A stretch of DNA of 64,000 nt, taken from Nitrosopumilus sp. Lineage in GTDB: Archaea > Thermoproteota > Nitrososphaeria > Nitrososphaerales > Nitrosopumilaceae. The notes beneath the pieces are model-generated. The model searched no databases. It was not told the origin of the DNA and saw nothing but the letters and a program-made list of their open reading frames with translations. Of the stretch, positions 17,069-26,640 are shown in pieces. Location of the stretch: positions 291,355 through 355,354 of the forward strand of contig NZ_JAILWC010000002.1 in NCBI RefSeq assembly GCF_025699125.1. Direction: 5' to 3'. The first letter of the stretch is position 1, and each line of letters starts with the position of its first letter. The position numbers and the translations under genes were made by a program.

Positions 17069-18991
17069 ATGGATAAGGTGTCAGAATTTTCTATTGGTAG
17101 TATTGGATTAAAAGTAGGACTGGAAATTCATCAGCAACTAGCAACTAATAAAAAATTATTTTGTAATTGCAAACCAATTGAATCAGAAGAATATTCCATT
17201 AAATTTCAAAGAAAATTGCGTGCAGTTAAAAGTGAATTGGGAGAATATGATCCAGCAGCTTTATTTGAAAAATCAAAATCAAAAACAATAGTCTATTATG
17301 CAAATTCAGAAAGTAGTTGTTTGGTTGAACAGGATGAAGAACCACCGCATAATTTAGATAATGATGCAAAAGATCTTGCATTGATAATTGCAACATCACT
17401 TAATTCAAAAATTTTTAATGAAATTTATCCAATGAGAAAATCTGTAATTGATGGTTCAAATACAACGGGATTTCAACGAACCATGTTAATTTCACAAGGA
17501 GGAAAAATTGAAGTTAATGGTGAAACTATAGGTGTGCAATCAATTTGCCTGGAAGAAGATGCAGCAAAACTTCTTGGAGACAAAGGGAATATCAGAGAAT
17601 ACAGTTTAGATCGTCTAGGCGTTCCCCTTTTAGAGATTGCTTTAGATCCAGTAGAAGGCGATTCAAAAAAAATTAAAAATATTGCATTGGCTTTAGGTAG
17701 GCTATTACGAAGTACTAAAAAGGTAACAAGAGGAATTGGATCAATTAGACAAGATGTCAATGTTTCAGTTAAAGACGGAGGAGGAATAGTAGAAGTTAAA
17801 GGAGTTCAACAATTAGAACAATTAGAAAAAGTAGTAGAATTTGAGGCTAAAAGACAATATGGGTTAGTAAAAATTGCTGAAAAACTGAAAAGTTCAGATT
17901 TTAAAGGAATTTCAAAAAGTGAAAATGTTTTTGACATCACTGAAGATTGGAAAGGTTGTAAATCAAAAATCATTCAAAAAGCGTTAAAAGATAATTCAAT
18001 AATCAAAGCAATTAAAATTGAAAATTTTTCTGGAATGTTTGGATACACACCATTTGAAGGAGTCAGATTAGGAAAAGAAATCGGGCAGTTAGTAAAGTTT
18101 TATGGTATTGGCGGAGTTTTCCATTCAGATGAATTACCAAACTATGGGATTGAAGAAAAAGATATTTTGATTGTGAAAAATATTTTAAAAGTTAAACAAA
18201 ATGATGCATTCTTAATTATTGCAGCGCAATCTTCAAAAATAGATTTTGCAATAGATTCGATTATCAGCAGACTGTTAGAAGCCAAAAAAGGTGTTCCTGC
18301 AGAAACCAGATTAGCCACACAAACAGGTGAAACAGTGTTCTTAAGACCACGTCCAGGCGCATCAAGAATGTATCCTGAAACAGACATCCCACCAATTTCA
18401 GTTACAAATCAAGAATTAGAAAATGCCAAGAAAAACATTCCAAAATCATGGGATGAATCTCTTTTAGAATTACAAAAAAAATATGAATTGAATCCACAGC
18501 TTTCTGAGCAAATTTTTGATTCACGGTACATTGAATTGTTTGAAAAAATTATTGAACGAATTAAAATCAATCCTACGTTTGTTGCATCAATTTTATGTTC
18601 TACAATAACTAATTTAGAGAGAAATGGCCTTAACTCTGAATTATTAACAGAAGAGAACATAATAAAATCATTTCAACTGTTAGAAGAAGGAAAAATTGCA
18701 AAAGAATCAATTGAGATCATCTATGAGAGCATCATGTCAGGGAAATCGCAAACAATTGATGAAGCATTGAAAAATGCATCAATAGAGGCTGTTGATGAGA
18801 CAAAAGTAGAGCAAATCATCATAGACATTATTGAAAAAAATCAAGAAATAATTAAAAATCAAAAAGAACGATCAATTGGACCACTAATGGGAATTGTCAT
18901 GAAGGAATTAAGAGGAAAAGCTTCGGGCGAAATAGTGAATAATCTTCTTTTAAAAAATATCAAGAAAAAATTAGAAAATATGGAATTATAA
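17069..18991 (+). CDS. gatE: Glutamyl-tRNA(Gln) amidotransferase subunit E
   Basis: A 640-residue GatE. The GatB-like kinase core opens with LKVGLEIHQQL and contains CNCKPIESEE. Then comes an AspRS-like GAD insertion in the middle (about residues 280-410), PGASRMYPETDIPP, and a helical YqeY-like tail ending GKASGEIVNNLL. GatE activates Glu on mischarged Glu-tRNA(Gln) with ATP and uses ammonia from GatD to make Gln-tRNA(Gln). No glutaminyl-tRNA synthetase is seen in the window, as expected for archaea. The gene abuts the tRNA-Leu gene, which is on the opposite strand. Confidence 0.95.
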   Translation: MDKVSEFSIGSIGLKVGLEIHQQLATNKKLFCNCKPIESEEYSIKFQRKLRAVKSELGEYDPAALFEKSKSKTIVYYANSESSCLVEQDEEPPHNLDNDAKDLALIIATSLNSKIFNEIYPMRKSVIDGSNTTGFQRTMLISQGGKIEVNGETIGVQSICLEEDAAKLLGDKGNIREYSLDRLGVPLLEIALDPVEGDSKKIKNIALALGRLLRSTKKVTRGIGSIRQDVNVSVKDGGGIVEVKGVQQLEQLEKVVEFEAKRQYGLVKIAEKLKSSDFKGISKSENVFDITEDWKGCKSKIIQKALKDNSIIKAIKIENFSGMFGYTPFEGVRLGKEIGQLVKFYGIGGVFHSDELPNYGIEEKDILIVKNILKVKQNDAFLIIAAQSSKIDFAIDSIISRLLEAKKGVPAETRLATQTGETVFLRPRPGASRMYPETDIPPISVTNQELENAKKNIPKSWDESLLELQKKYELNPQLSEQIFDSRYIELFEKIIERIKINPTFVASILCSTITNLERNGLNSELLTEENIIKSFQLLEEGKIAKESIEIIYESIMSGKSQTIDEALKNASIEAVDETKVEQIIIDIIEKNQEIIKNQKERSIGPLMGIVMKELRGKASGEIVNNLLLKNIKKKLENMEL

Positions 18992-19076
18992 TGCGGGAAG
19001 TGGGATTTGAACCCACGAACTCCTAGAAGATAAGGATCTGAACCTTACACCGTTGACCAGGCTGGGTGACTCCCGC
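18992..19076 (-). tRNA. trnL: tRNA-Leu (anticodon CAG)
   Basis: On the minus strand an 85-nt class II cloverleaf: acceptor GCGGGAG pairing with CTTCCCGC region, D arm CCCAGCCTGG, anticodon stem TAAGG/CCTTA around loop TTCAGAT (anticodon CAG), a long variable arm (TCTTCTAGGAGTTC), and T arm GTGGGTTCAAATCCCAC. The discriminator is A; CCA is not encoded. No intron is visible. Confidence 0.93.
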
Positions 19077-19152
19077 ATTGTAAATTTTTGAAATCCAGAA
19101 TAAGTTTCTTTATTATACCATGAAAAAGTAATTTAACCAATCAAGAAAGAAA

Positions 19153-19317
19153 ATGGAATTTAACGAAGTGTATTGTTCAAATTGTAAAAAAGTCCTTGGA
19201 CAGTATAATGTAAAGTTCTACAATGACGAAAAAGTAAAAGAGTTATTGAATACGACTCATTCTTCTCATATTAGAAACGGACATCAGATAAACATTAGAA
19301 AACTTGTAAAAGACTAG
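19153..19317 (+). CDS. Small 54-residue protein with one CxxC pair
   Basis: The frame starts MEFNEVYCSNCKKVLGQYN and ends INIRKLVKD. A single CxxC at 8-11 could bind metal as a dimer or be half of a ribbon; the His-rich middle (THSSHIRNGH) might supply further ligands. Codon use and composition resemble neighbouring genes. It lies between tRNA-Leu and the 5'-nucleotidase gene, with which it overlaps by 4 bp at the 3' end. No function is known to me. Confidence 0.6.
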   Translation: MEFNEVYCSNCKKVLGQYNVKFYNDEKVKELLNTTHSSHIRNGHQINIRKLVKD

Positions 19318-19853
19318 ACAGATTTAATTTTTTCAACAGCTTCGGAAAGAATTGAAATTCTGTGAATTTCATTTTCAGAAATGTGTTTATTCCATGGTTG
19401 AGAGTATAAGATTACTTGTTTTTTATTTTCAAGAAATTTTAGTGCATTAAGTGGTGAATCGTCTATAAAAACATCATAATCCAAATCGGCTTTCATAGGC
19501 CCATCAATTACAGATACGTAATTATCAAAAGATATGTCATGATGATTAAGCCAATTTTTTACAAAAGAATCAGTCGAACGTTCTCTTGCAGTAACTATAT
19601 CTACTTGACCAATTTCTAAAAGATTTTTTGTTACAGATGATAGATTCTCTTCAGTAGGAGGTATAGAATTCCAATTTTTCCAGCAAGAGCTTAGTTCGGC
19701 ATAGAAATCATATGGATTTATTTCATGATTCTTCCAAAAATCCCAATCAGTTATGTCGTTTTTTGAGATTTTAGGTCTAATTGTATTATTATAATTTAAC
19801 CAAGGAACTATGACATCAGCAAGTACGCCATCAACATCTAAAGCAATTTTCAT
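19314..19853 (-). CDS. 5'(3')-deoxyribonucleotidase-like HAD phosphatase
   Basis: A 179-residue HAD-family protein. Motif I is LDVDGVLAD near the N-terminus with the nucleophile and acid/base Asp pair. Motif II is IVTARERS and motif IV is FIDDSP, with a cap region in between. The overall pattern matches the NT5C family of 5'(3')-deoxyribonucleotidases, which remove phosphate from nucleoside monophosphates; other small phosphatases are possible. The gene sits 4 bp downstream of dnaJ on the same strand and may be read through from the chaperone operon. Confidence 0.8.
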   Translation of the reverse strand: MKIALDVDGVLADVIVPWLNYNNTIRPKISKNDITDWDFWKNHEINPYDFYAELSSCWKNWNSIPPTEENLSSVTKNLLEIGQVDIVTARERSTDSFVKNWLNHHDISFDNYVSVIDGPMKADLDYDVFIDDSPLNALKFLENKKQVILYSQPWNKHISENEIHRISILSEAVEKIKSV

Positions 19854-19857
19854 TTAT

Positions 19858-20943
19858 TTAGTCACTATCTTTTTGAAATTCTTCTAAAAGCTTTTTTTGA
19901 TGCCTACTAAGTTTTTGTGGAATATTGACTACAATTCGAACATATTGATCTCCTTTTCCTCGAGAATTGATATGTGTGACTCCCTTTCCCTTTAGTTTGA
20001 TTATAGTATTTGGTTGACTGCCAGAATCGACTTTAATTTTTTCTGTTCCGTCTAAAGTTGGAACAACGATTTCACATCCCAATGCAGCATCAATCATTGA
20101 AACATCCTGATCATAAAAAATATCTTTTCCATCTCTTTTGAATTTTGAATGTGGTTGAACTCTTACTCGTACTATCAAATCTCCATTAGAGCCTCCTGGA
20201 ACCTCATTTCCTTCATTTGGCACTGTGTAATCTCCAGAATCAATTCCGGGTGGAATTTCAAAAGTAATTTTTTTGTTACCTTTTTTCTTTCCTTGACCCT
20301 TACATTCATCACAAGGAATCTCAATAATTGAACCTTGACCATTACATGAAGAACATGGTGCAGCTGTTACAAAAGAAGCAAAACCCATATTCCTTGTTTG
20401 CCTTATTTGTCCTTGACCATTACATGAAGAACATGTTTTTTTGTTAGTTCCTGGTTTGCAACCAGTTCCATTACAATTGTCACATTGAAGTTGTTTTTGC
20501 AAATCAATTTCCATTTTTTTTCCATGAAGAACATCTTCTAATGTGACTGAGGTTTCATAGAGAATATCAGAGCCTCTTTGTTGGTTAAAGCCGAAGCCTC
20601 CTCCACCGCGACCAAATATGGATTCAAAAATAGAATCAAAACCTCCTCCACCGCGACCAAATATATCACTAAAATCTCCACGAGCACCTTGAAAAATATC
20701 TTCACTTGAATATCTTCCATCAACGCCAGCATGACCGTGCTGATCATAGAGTTGCTTCTTTGCAGGATCTGAAAGGACAGCATAAGCTTCAGAAATTTCT
20801 TTGAAATGTTCCCCAGCATCAGAAGATTTGTTACGATCCGGGTGGAATTTTAGAGCTAATTTTCTATATTGTTTTTTTATTTCATCTGTAGAAGATGTTT
20901 TAGATACTCCTAAAACTTCATAGTAATCACGTTTTGCAGCCAT
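19858..20943 (-). CDS. dnaJ: Chaperone protein DnaJ (Hsp40)
   Basis: A 361-residue type I DnaJ. The J domain carries HPDRN (with the HPD tripeptide that stimulates DnaK), then a Gly/Phe-rich stretch with GRGGGGF repeated, then a zinc centre with four CxxCxG repeats ([16 protein letters not shown] twice, CDECKGQG) and the C-terminal substrate-binding domain. It delivers unfolded proteins to DnaK in the cytoplasm. It is the last chaperone gene of the grpE-dnaK-dnaJ run; 48 bp separate it from dnaK. Such genes in archaea are thought to be of bacterial origin. Confidence 0.96.
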   Translation of the reverse strand: MAAKRDYYEVLGVSKTSSTDEIKKQYRKLALKFHPDRNKSSDAGEHFKEISEAYAVLSDPAKKQLYDQHGHAGVDGRYSSEDIFQGARGDFSDIFGRGGGGFDSIFESIFGRGGGGFGFNQQRGSDILYETSVTLEDVLHGKKMEIDLQKQLQCDNCNGTGCKPGTNKKTCSSCNGQGQIRQTRNMGFASFVTAAPCSSCNGQGSIIEIPCDECKGQGKKKGNKKITFEIPPGIDSGDYTVPNEGNEVPGGSNGDLIVRVRVQPHSKFKRDGKDIFYDQDVSMIDAALGCEIVVPTLDGTEKIKVDSGSQPNTIIKLKGKGVTHINSRGKGDQYVRIVVNIPQKLSRHQKKLLEEFQKDSD

Positions 20944-20991
20944 GAATCATACCTTTACAATAATTGTCGTATAAATGATTGAATTTGAATT

Positions 20992-22851
20992 TTAGTTAGT
21001 TTTGGTTTCATCAGTTGTAGATGACTCATTTGGTTGACTTTCGGCATTCTGTTGTCCTTCACCAGCACTTTGTTGTCCTTCAGCACCTGGAGGAGGTGTA
21101 GCATTTTTGTAAAGTTCTGTAGTTACTTCATTGACTAAAGATTGTAATGCTTCAAGTTTGGGCTTTAGTTCATTTGGCTCTTTATCTAAAACTTCTTTGA
21201 CTTCTTTTACCGCATCAGTAATTTTAATTCCCTGTTCTTGAGAGATTTTCTCCTTTAGATCATGATTGACCAATTTTTCTGTAGTGTAAATGTAACTTTC
21301 TGCTTCGTTTCTTAGATCAATTTTTTCTTTTTTCTTTTTATCTTCATCAGAGAATTTTTCTGCATCCTCTTTTAATTTTTCAATTTCTTCTTTAGATAAT
21401 TTTGATGTAGATTCAATGGTAATCTTTGCTTCCTTCTGTGTGCCAAGATCCTTTGCAGTTACATTGATAATTCCATTTGCATCAATATCGAATTTTACTT
21501 CAATTTGAGGAACCCCTCTTGGAGCTGGTGGCAAATCAGTTAGATTGAAACTTCCTAGTGAAACATTATCTGTTGCCATTGGACGCTCACCTTGAACAAC
21601 ATGAATTGTCACAGCCGTTTGGTTATCAGCTGCAGTTGTGAAAACTTTACTCTTAGAAGTTGGAATCGTTGTATTTCTTTCAATTAATGGCTCTCTTACA
21701 CCGCCTAAAGTTTCTATTCCTAATGTCAATGGAGTAACATCAAGTAAGACTATGTCGCTGGTGACATCTCCAGCAATAATTCCTGCCTGAATTGCAGCTC
21801 CCATGGCAACTGCTTCCATAGGATCAACACCAGATTCAACCTCTTTACCTATTATTCCACTTACAAATTTTTTAACTAATGGAATTCTTGTTGGCCCACC
21901 AACCATGACAATTTTATTGATATCCGAATTCGAAAGTTTTGCATCTTCAAGTGCTTTCAGTATGGAAGGTTTACATCGATCAACTATTGGTCCAATTAAC
22001 TCATCTAGTTTAGCTCTAGTCAATCTAAATTCAAGATTTTTTGCACCTGTTGAAGGATCATGAGAGATAAAGGGTAAATTAACATCAGTTTCCATTACTG
22101 TTGATAATTCAATTTTTGCTTTTTCCGATGCTTCTCTTATTCTAGTCATTGCAGTAGTGTCTTGTGAAAGATCAACGCCTTCTTTCTTTTTGAATTCATC
22201 AACAATGTAATCAATTAGGACTTTGTCCATATCGGTTCCACCTAATTGAGTATCTCCTGATGTACTCATTACTTCAAAGACTCCTCCTCCCATTTCCATT
22301 ATAGTAACATCTAATGTGCCACCACCAAAATCAAAGACAAGAATTTTCATGTCTTCCTTGGCTTTGTCCAACCCAAATGCCAAAGAAGCCGCGGTTGGTT
22401 CATTGATAATCCTAACTACATCTAATCCAGCTATTGTCCCAGCATCTTTAGTTGCTTGACGTTGGTTATCATCAAAATATGCAGGAACAGTGATTACTGC
22501 TTTCTCTACGGGTTCACCAATAAATGCCTCAGCGTCTTTTTTGATTTTTTGGAGAATAAATGACGAAATTTGTTGTGGTTTGTATTCTTTATCTAAAATT
22601 TTAAAAGTGTAATCAGTACCCATTTTCCTTTTGGCAGCAACAATAGTCCTGTCAGGATTAGTAACTGCCTGTCTTCTTGCAGGCTCACCAACCAAAAGTT
22701 CACCATCTTTAGAAAATGCTACAACTGATGGAAATGCTTTTCCTCCAACAGTGGAGCCTTCAGCAGCTGGAATAATTGACGGCTTGCCACCCATTATTAC
22801 TGCAGCAGCAGAGTTACTTGTTCCTAAATCAATACCAATTATTTTAGCCAT
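20992..22851 (-). CDS. dnaK: Chaperone protein DnaK (Hsp70)
   Basis: A 619-residue Hsp70. The ATPase domain opens with [12 protein letters not shown] and has [11 protein letters not shown] and the [10 protein letters not shown] motif. A conserved linker ([10 protein letters not shown]) precedes the substrate-binding domain. The tail is Gln/Ser/Glu-rich ([14 protein letters not shown]), as in many DnaK proteins. It folds and protects proteins in an ATP cycle driven by DnaJ and GrpE. The gene follows grpE by 6 bp, so the two are co-transcribed. The subfamily is bacterial-type and was probably acquired by an ancestor of the lineage. Confidence 0.97.
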   Translation of the reverse strand: MAKIIGIDLGTSNSAAAVIMGGKPSIIPAAEGSTVGGKAFPSVVAFSKDGELLVGEPARRQAVTNPDRTIVAAKRKMGTDYTFKILDKEYKPQQISSFILQKIKKDAEAFIGEPVEKAVITVPAYFDDNQRQATKDAGTIAGLDVVRIINEPTAASLAFGLDKAKEDMKILVFDFGGGTLDVTIMEMGGGVFEVMSTSGDTQLGGTDMDKVLIDYIVDEFKKKEGVDLSQDTTAMTRIREASEKAKIELSTVMETDVNLPFISHDPSTGAKNLEFRLTRAKLDELIGPIVDRCKPSILKALEDAKLSNSDINKIVMVGGPTRIPLVKKFVSGIIGKEVESGVDPMEAVAMGAAIQAGIIAGDVTSDIVLLDVTPLTLGIETLGGVREPLIERNTTIPTSKSKVFTTAADNQTAVTIHVVQGERPMATDNVSLGSFNLTDLPPAPRGVPQIEVKFDIDANGIINVTAKDLGTQKEAKITIESTSKLSKEEIEKLKEDAEKFSDEDKKKKEKIDLRNEAESYIYTTEKLVNHDLKEKISQEQGIKITDAVKEVKEVLDKEPNELKPKLEALQSLVNEVTTELYKNATPPPGAEGQQSAGEGQQNAESQPNESSTTDETKTN

Positions 22852-22857
22852 TTTTTA

Positions 22858-23427
22858 TCATCCTTTTTTTGAAATTTCTACTAGTGTAGGCCTTATAACT
22901 CTCTCATGAGAAATATATCCTTTCCTGATCTCTTTTGTAATTGTGTTATCATCTAAATCAGGATCATTAATAATTGAAATCGCTTCATGAAAATTTGGAT
23001 TAAAGATTTCCCCTAATGCGTCGATCGGAACAACATGGTATTTTTTTAATAAAGAATCCATATGTTTTAAAATAGAATCCAGACCATCTGAATTAATTTT
23101 ATTGTTAGAAAAAACCTCTTTTGCTATAACAAAATCATCATAAATTTTTAGAAAATCCAATACAAATTCATCTATTTTTGCATTTACACCTTTTTCTATG
23201 TCAGATTGTGTTTTTCTATTAAGATTCTGAAAGTCAGCTAAAACATGTTTTAATTTTTCTTCATATTCAGATACTTTTTCTTTTTCTGTATCTAATAATT
23301 TTGTTAGTTCTTCAACATTTGTCGATAAAGTTTGTGATTCTTCTGATTCATCAGAATCAATTTCATTATCGGATTTAACATTTACTGGAATTTCATCAGA
23401 GTTAGTTTCATTTGTCAATTCAAACAA
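22858..23427 (-). CDS. grpE: Nucleotide exchange factor GrpE
   Basis: A 189-residue GrpE: an acidic N-terminal tail, a long coiled coil (EELTKLLDTEKEKVSEYE, HVLADFQNLNRKTQ), and a compact beta domain with GEIFNPNFHEAIS and RPTLVEISKK. It speeds ADP release from DnaK. The start is a TTG, and a TATA box (AGTATAAATT on the minus strand) lies about 16-25 bp upstream, so this is the promoter of the whole grpE-dnaK-dnaJ unit. Heat control is expected from the family, but no heat-shock operator was identified. Confidence 0.94.
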   Translation of the reverse strand: MFELTNETNSDEIPVNVKSDNEIDSDESEESQTLSTNVEELTKLLDTEKEKVSEYEEKLKHVLADFQNLNRKTQSDIEKGVNAKIDEFVLDFLKIYDDFVIAKEVFSNNKINSDGLDSILKHMDSLLKKYHVVPIDALGEIFNPNFHEAISIINDPDLDDNTITKEIRKGYISHERVIRPTLVEISKKG

Positions 23428-23442
23428 AATAGTAGTTTAGCT

Positions 23443-23452
23443 AATTTATACT
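23443..23452 (-). promoter_or_regulatory. TATA box of the grpE-dnaK-dnaJ operon
   Basis: The minus strand reads AGTATAAATT just ahead of the TTG start of grpE. It lies in the 26-bp gap between grpE and the upstream gene, showing that grpE has its own promoter. Confidence 0.55.
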
Positions 23453-23453
23453 A

Positions 23454-24593
23454 TTATTGAATTGTTTCGCATAAAGGATTAGCTTTGACGATGATTAATT
23501 CAGAACCTTGTTTAGTTTTTTCAATAATATCAAAATCGTTTTTTGAACATGCTACAATAATTGTGGTTTTATCACTATGAAACAAATCGAAATTTGGATC
23601 TTCATAGGCTTCAACATCACCAATATAATCACGCAATCTAGAAGTTAAATTTTGCAGCATCTCTATTTTATCTCCACGCATTGCATGTTGATCAAGAGTC
23701 CAAGACAATGCAATCTTTGTTCTGCTTGCTTTGAGATCATTTTTCTTCAATGTTGCACGAATTTCATCTATTAATCGTTTGATATACCCGTCAATTCCCT
23801 TTACGCTTCCATTAATAAGATACATTAGGGAATTTGCACCTTCAAATGACGAACCTAATGCTTTTAGATCAAATAGACCGCTGACCATATTATCTAAAAA
23901 TATCTCCTGAAAATCATCTGAAGAAAGATCATGTTTAGTTACATCGTCTTGGGCATATTTACAAACTTCTAAAACACTACATAAGCTAGAAAATCTAGAC
24001 AATACGTTAATTGCATGAAAATGTTCTGATGATGAAATAGCTACAAATTTTTTCTCCTTTTTACCTACGGTAAGTAAATCATGAAGTACAGGATCTTCCT
24101 TTCCATTAAAGGAGCCTATGATTTTCGGTTGATGGTTTAGATCCTCTAAAGGATAATAAAAATAAGAGATGTGCTTTCCAGCCTCAAGACCTGTAACATG
24201 CTCAAGTAATGAAATATTTTCATTATTTCCACCAAATCCAGTTGGAAGAGTAAAAACTACAGAGCTGTTTTTCTTTAATGATGTTACTGCATCCTTGAAT
24301 TTAGAATGGATTTCAGTTTTGATGTCTTGTCCTGTTTTTCTAATTCTTGGTGTGAAGAAAAGATATTGAGCTTTGGAAATAGCCACGTCAATTGGCTCCA
24401 TAGCTAATAGAGGTTCATCTTCTTTTAGTGATGAGACATTAGGATAAGTTTTAGCAATTTCTGCTTTCAATGATATTGCCGATGGTGTGGATTCGTCTAT
24501 TATGTAGACATCTGCACCTTTAATTGCCATTTGTGATGCAATAGCATATCCCTCAGTACTAAGACCATAAACGACAACTTTTGCTCCCCCCAT
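23454..24593 (-). CDS. Uncharacterised Rossmann-fold protein, nucleotide-sugar-dehydrogenase-like
   Basis: A 379-residue protein. The N-terminus VVVYGLSTEGYAIA, then an acidic residue after the second strand (VYIIDES), is a Rossmann dinucleotide fold. The following layout (AQYLFFTPRIRKTG, LKKNSSVVFTLPTGFGG, then a helical region SSEHFHAINVLSRFS) recalls UDP-glucose/mannose dehydrogenases. The catalytic Cys motif (GGHC) is absent, so classical dehydrogenase chemistry is unlikely. It lies just upstream of grpE, on the same strand, and divergent from the DUF354 gene. Function unknown. The resemblance is to general layout and is an inference. Confidence 0.55.
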   Translation of the reverse strand: MGGAKVVVYGLSTEGYAIASQMAIKGADVYIIDESTPSAISLKAEIAKTYPNVSSLKEDEPLLAMEPIDVAISKAQYLFFTPRIRKTGQDIKTEIHSKFKDAVTSLKKNSSVVFTLPTGFGGNNENISLLEHVTGLEAGKHISYFYYPLEDLNHQPKIIGSFNGKEDPVLHDLLTVGKKEKKFVAISSSEHFHAINVLSRFSSLCSVLEVCKYAQDDVTKHDLSSDDFQEIFLDNMVSGLFDLKALGSSFEGANSLMYLINGSVKGIDGYIKRLIDEIRATLKKNDLKASRTKIALSWTLDQHAMRGDKIEMLQNLTSRLRDYIGDVEAYEDPNFDLFHSDKTTIIVACSKNDFDIIEKTKQGSELIIVKANPLCETIQ

Positions 24594-24656
24594 TACATTT
24601 ACACTAGTATTAGACTAAGAAAAACTTATTGAACTAACTCGAATTATGGAAATTAC

Positions 24657-25685
24657 TTGAAAATATGGATAGATATTCTCACTCCAAAACAATTATTGTT
24701 TTCTGAACCAATAATTGAAAAATTAGGAAAAAAACACAATATTTTATGTACGTCAAGAAACTATAACGAAGTTTCAAAATTAGCAAAAATACGTGATTTT
24801 GACCTCGTTTTTGTTGGAAAACATGGTGGGAGTGACAAAAAAAGCAAGCTTCGAGCCAGTATTGATAGAATGGGGAAACTTTCCAGAAAAATTGATAATT
24901 TTTCACCAGATATTGTAATTAGTTTTTGTTCTCCCGAAGCAGCGAGAGTTTCATTTGGTTTAGGAATCAAACATATAGCATTTTGTGATTCCCCACATGC
25001 TTCTGCAGTAATGCGATTAACATTGCCACTAATTCAAAAACTATTGATACCTAGCATAATACCTAAAAATGAATTTTCTAAATATGGAATTGATAAAAAA
25101 GACATCATCTCATACAATGCTATAGATGCGGTTGTAACTATCAAAAGAAAAATTAATCAGCAAAGATCATTACCATTTAAACAAGCTGACAGGAAAAATA
25201 TTTTGATTAGGGCTGAAGAAGAAGAAGCAGCATATGCTTCAAGATCAAGCAGGATAATTCCAATTATTAAACAAATTGTAAAAGAGCATGAAAAAGAAAA
25301 TATTGTGATTTTAGGCAGATATACAAAACAGATTAAAAATATTCAAAAAATAATTGGTAAAAAAGCCAAAGTTGTAAAAATGACATTTGATGGAAAATAT
25401 TTACTGAGTAATACAGATATTTTTATAGGATCTGGAGGAACTATGACTGCTGAATCAGCATTGATGGGAATTCCAACAATTTCATATAATGCTGTTCCAA
25501 ACATAATTGAAAATTTTTTAGTAAAAAAATATTTGGTTAAAAGGGAAACAAATCCAAAGAAAATTTCTAGACATATCAAGAATGTTTTTGAATCATCAAA
25601 CGCAGTTAATCAAAAAAGAGCAAAAAGAGTTGTTGAACAAATGGAAAATCCCATTGAAAAACTAAATAAAATTATCAATGAATAA
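24657..25685 (+). CDS. DUF354 family protein (glycosyltransferase-like, GT-B)
   Basis: A 342-residue protein beginning KIWIDILTPKQLLFSEPI, the standard opening of DUF354, a family with a GT-B fold related to UDP-GlcNAc 2-epimerases and MurG-type enzymes. The C-terminal half has GSGGTMTAESALMGIPTIS, a donor-binding-type glycine loop. It starts at TTG. The true reaction of the family is not established; a role in sugar-nucleotide or cell-surface polysaccharide metabolism is the usual guess. It is followed by tRNA-Gln and lies near two dehydrogenase-like genes, which hints at a shared sugar pathway. Confidence 0.75.
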   Translation: MKIWIDILTPKQLLFSEPIIEKLGKKHNILCTSRNYNEVSKLAKIRDFDLVFVGKHGGSDKKSKLRASIDRMGKLSRKIDNFSPDIVISFCSPEAARVSFGLGIKHIAFCDSPHASAVMRLTLPLIQKLLIPSIIPKNEFSKYGIDKKDIISYNAIDAVVTIKRKINQQRSLPFKQADRKNILIRAEEEEAAYASRSSRIIPIIKQIVKEHEKENIVILGRYTKQIKNIQKIIGKKAKVVKMTFDGKYLLSNTDIFIGSGGTMTAESALMGIPTISYNAVPNIIENFLVKKYLVKRETNPKKISRHIKNVFESSNAVNQKRAKRVVEQMENPIEKLNKIINE

Positions 25686-25754
25686 TTTTAACTAATTTTA
25701 AGAGTCAAATTAAGATAAAAAGTTCATTAAGGGAATGAGAGTGCTCGATTTAGC

Positions 25755-25827
25755 AGCCCGGTAGTGTAGCGGTCAAGCATAGAGGCCTTTGAAGCCTTTG
25801 ACCCCAGTTCGAGTCTGGGCCGGGCTA
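25755..25827 (+). tRNA. trnQ: tRNA-Gln (anticodon TTG)
   Basis: A 73-nt cloverleaf: acceptor AGCCCGG/CCGGGCT, D arm GTAGCGGTCAAGCAT, anticodon stem GAGGC/GCCTT with loop CTTTGAA (anticodon TTG), T arm CCCAGTTCGAGTCTGGG, discriminator A. CCA is not encoded and no intron is seen. In this organism it would be charged with Glu and converted by GatDE, which is encoded 7 kb away. Confidence 0.94.
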
Positions 25828-25893
25828 CCTTATTTTAAAACGATATTCTTGTAACATGAATATAATATAGGTAGTTTTTCTGAAATTAAGTAT

Positions 25894-26631
25894 ATGACAG
25901 ATATCGTGCTAGGAATGGGTGAAGTAGGCGAGACATTATTTGATTTACTTGTTGAAAGGAATTTTGAATGTGTAGGAATTGATCTTGAAGAATCAAAATG
26001 CAAAAATTATTCAGAAAACACAGTAATTAAAAATCCAGAGTATCTTCATGTTTGTATTCCTGGAGAATTAACAGAGTTTGTAAACATTACAGTAAATTGG
26101 ATTGATAAGATAGAAGGTTTGAAAGGTGTCCTAGTTCATTCTACGGTAAAACCGGGAACAACTAAAAACATTCAAACAAAAACTACAGTCCCCATTTTGT
26201 TTTCACCAGTTCGTGGAATACATAGAAGATTTTTAGATGATATTAAAAAATATACAAAATTTATTTCATCAGATCATAAACAAATAGATCCTAAAATTAA
26301 ATCAGATGTGGAAAAAAGATTTGAGAAAATTGATTGGATGTCCACTACTAAAACTGCTGAACTTGCAAAGATATTAGTTGATACGACATATTATGGATGG
26401 TTAATCAATTATGCTCAGATTACAAAAATGATTTGTGATAAAGAGGGTATTGATTTTGATGAGATGTGGAAATTTGCAGATGAAATTCATGAGAATTTAG
26501 GCAACAGACCAAAAATGTATCCGGGAATCATTGGCGGGCATTGTGTATTACCAAATTTGAATTTGGTTGAATATGAAAATTTGGATATTGTCAAAAAAGT
26601 TAATGAGTTATTTGAAAAGTCTAAAAATTAA
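25894..26631 (+). CDS. Short UDP-glucose/mannose dehydrogenase-like protein
   Basis: A 245-residue protein with an N-terminal Rossmann fold (IVLGMGEVGETLF, ECVGIDLEES) and a central helical domain. The stretch VHSTVKPGTT matches the ESTVxPGTT motif of nucleotide-sugar dehydrogenases, and PGIIGGHCVLPN matches the catalytic Cys motif GGHC. The C-terminal UDP-binding domain of true 400-residue enzymes is missing. It may act with a separate partner or bind another substrate. ATG start; separate from tRNA-Gln by 66 bp. The reaction is not known. Confidence 0.7.
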   Translation: MTDIVLGMGEVGETLFDLLVERNFECVGIDLEESKCKNYSENTVIKNPEYLHVCIPGELTEFVNITVNWIDKIEGLKGVLVHSTVKPGTTKNIQTKTTVPILFSPVRGIHRRFLDDIKKYTKFISSDHKQIDPKIKSDVEKRFEKIDWMSTTKTAELAKILVDTTYYGWLINYAQITKMICDKEGIDFDEMWKFADEIHENLGNRPKMYPGIIGGHCVLPNLNLVEYENLDIVKKVNELFEKSKN

Positions 26632-26640
26632 TTAAATTTT

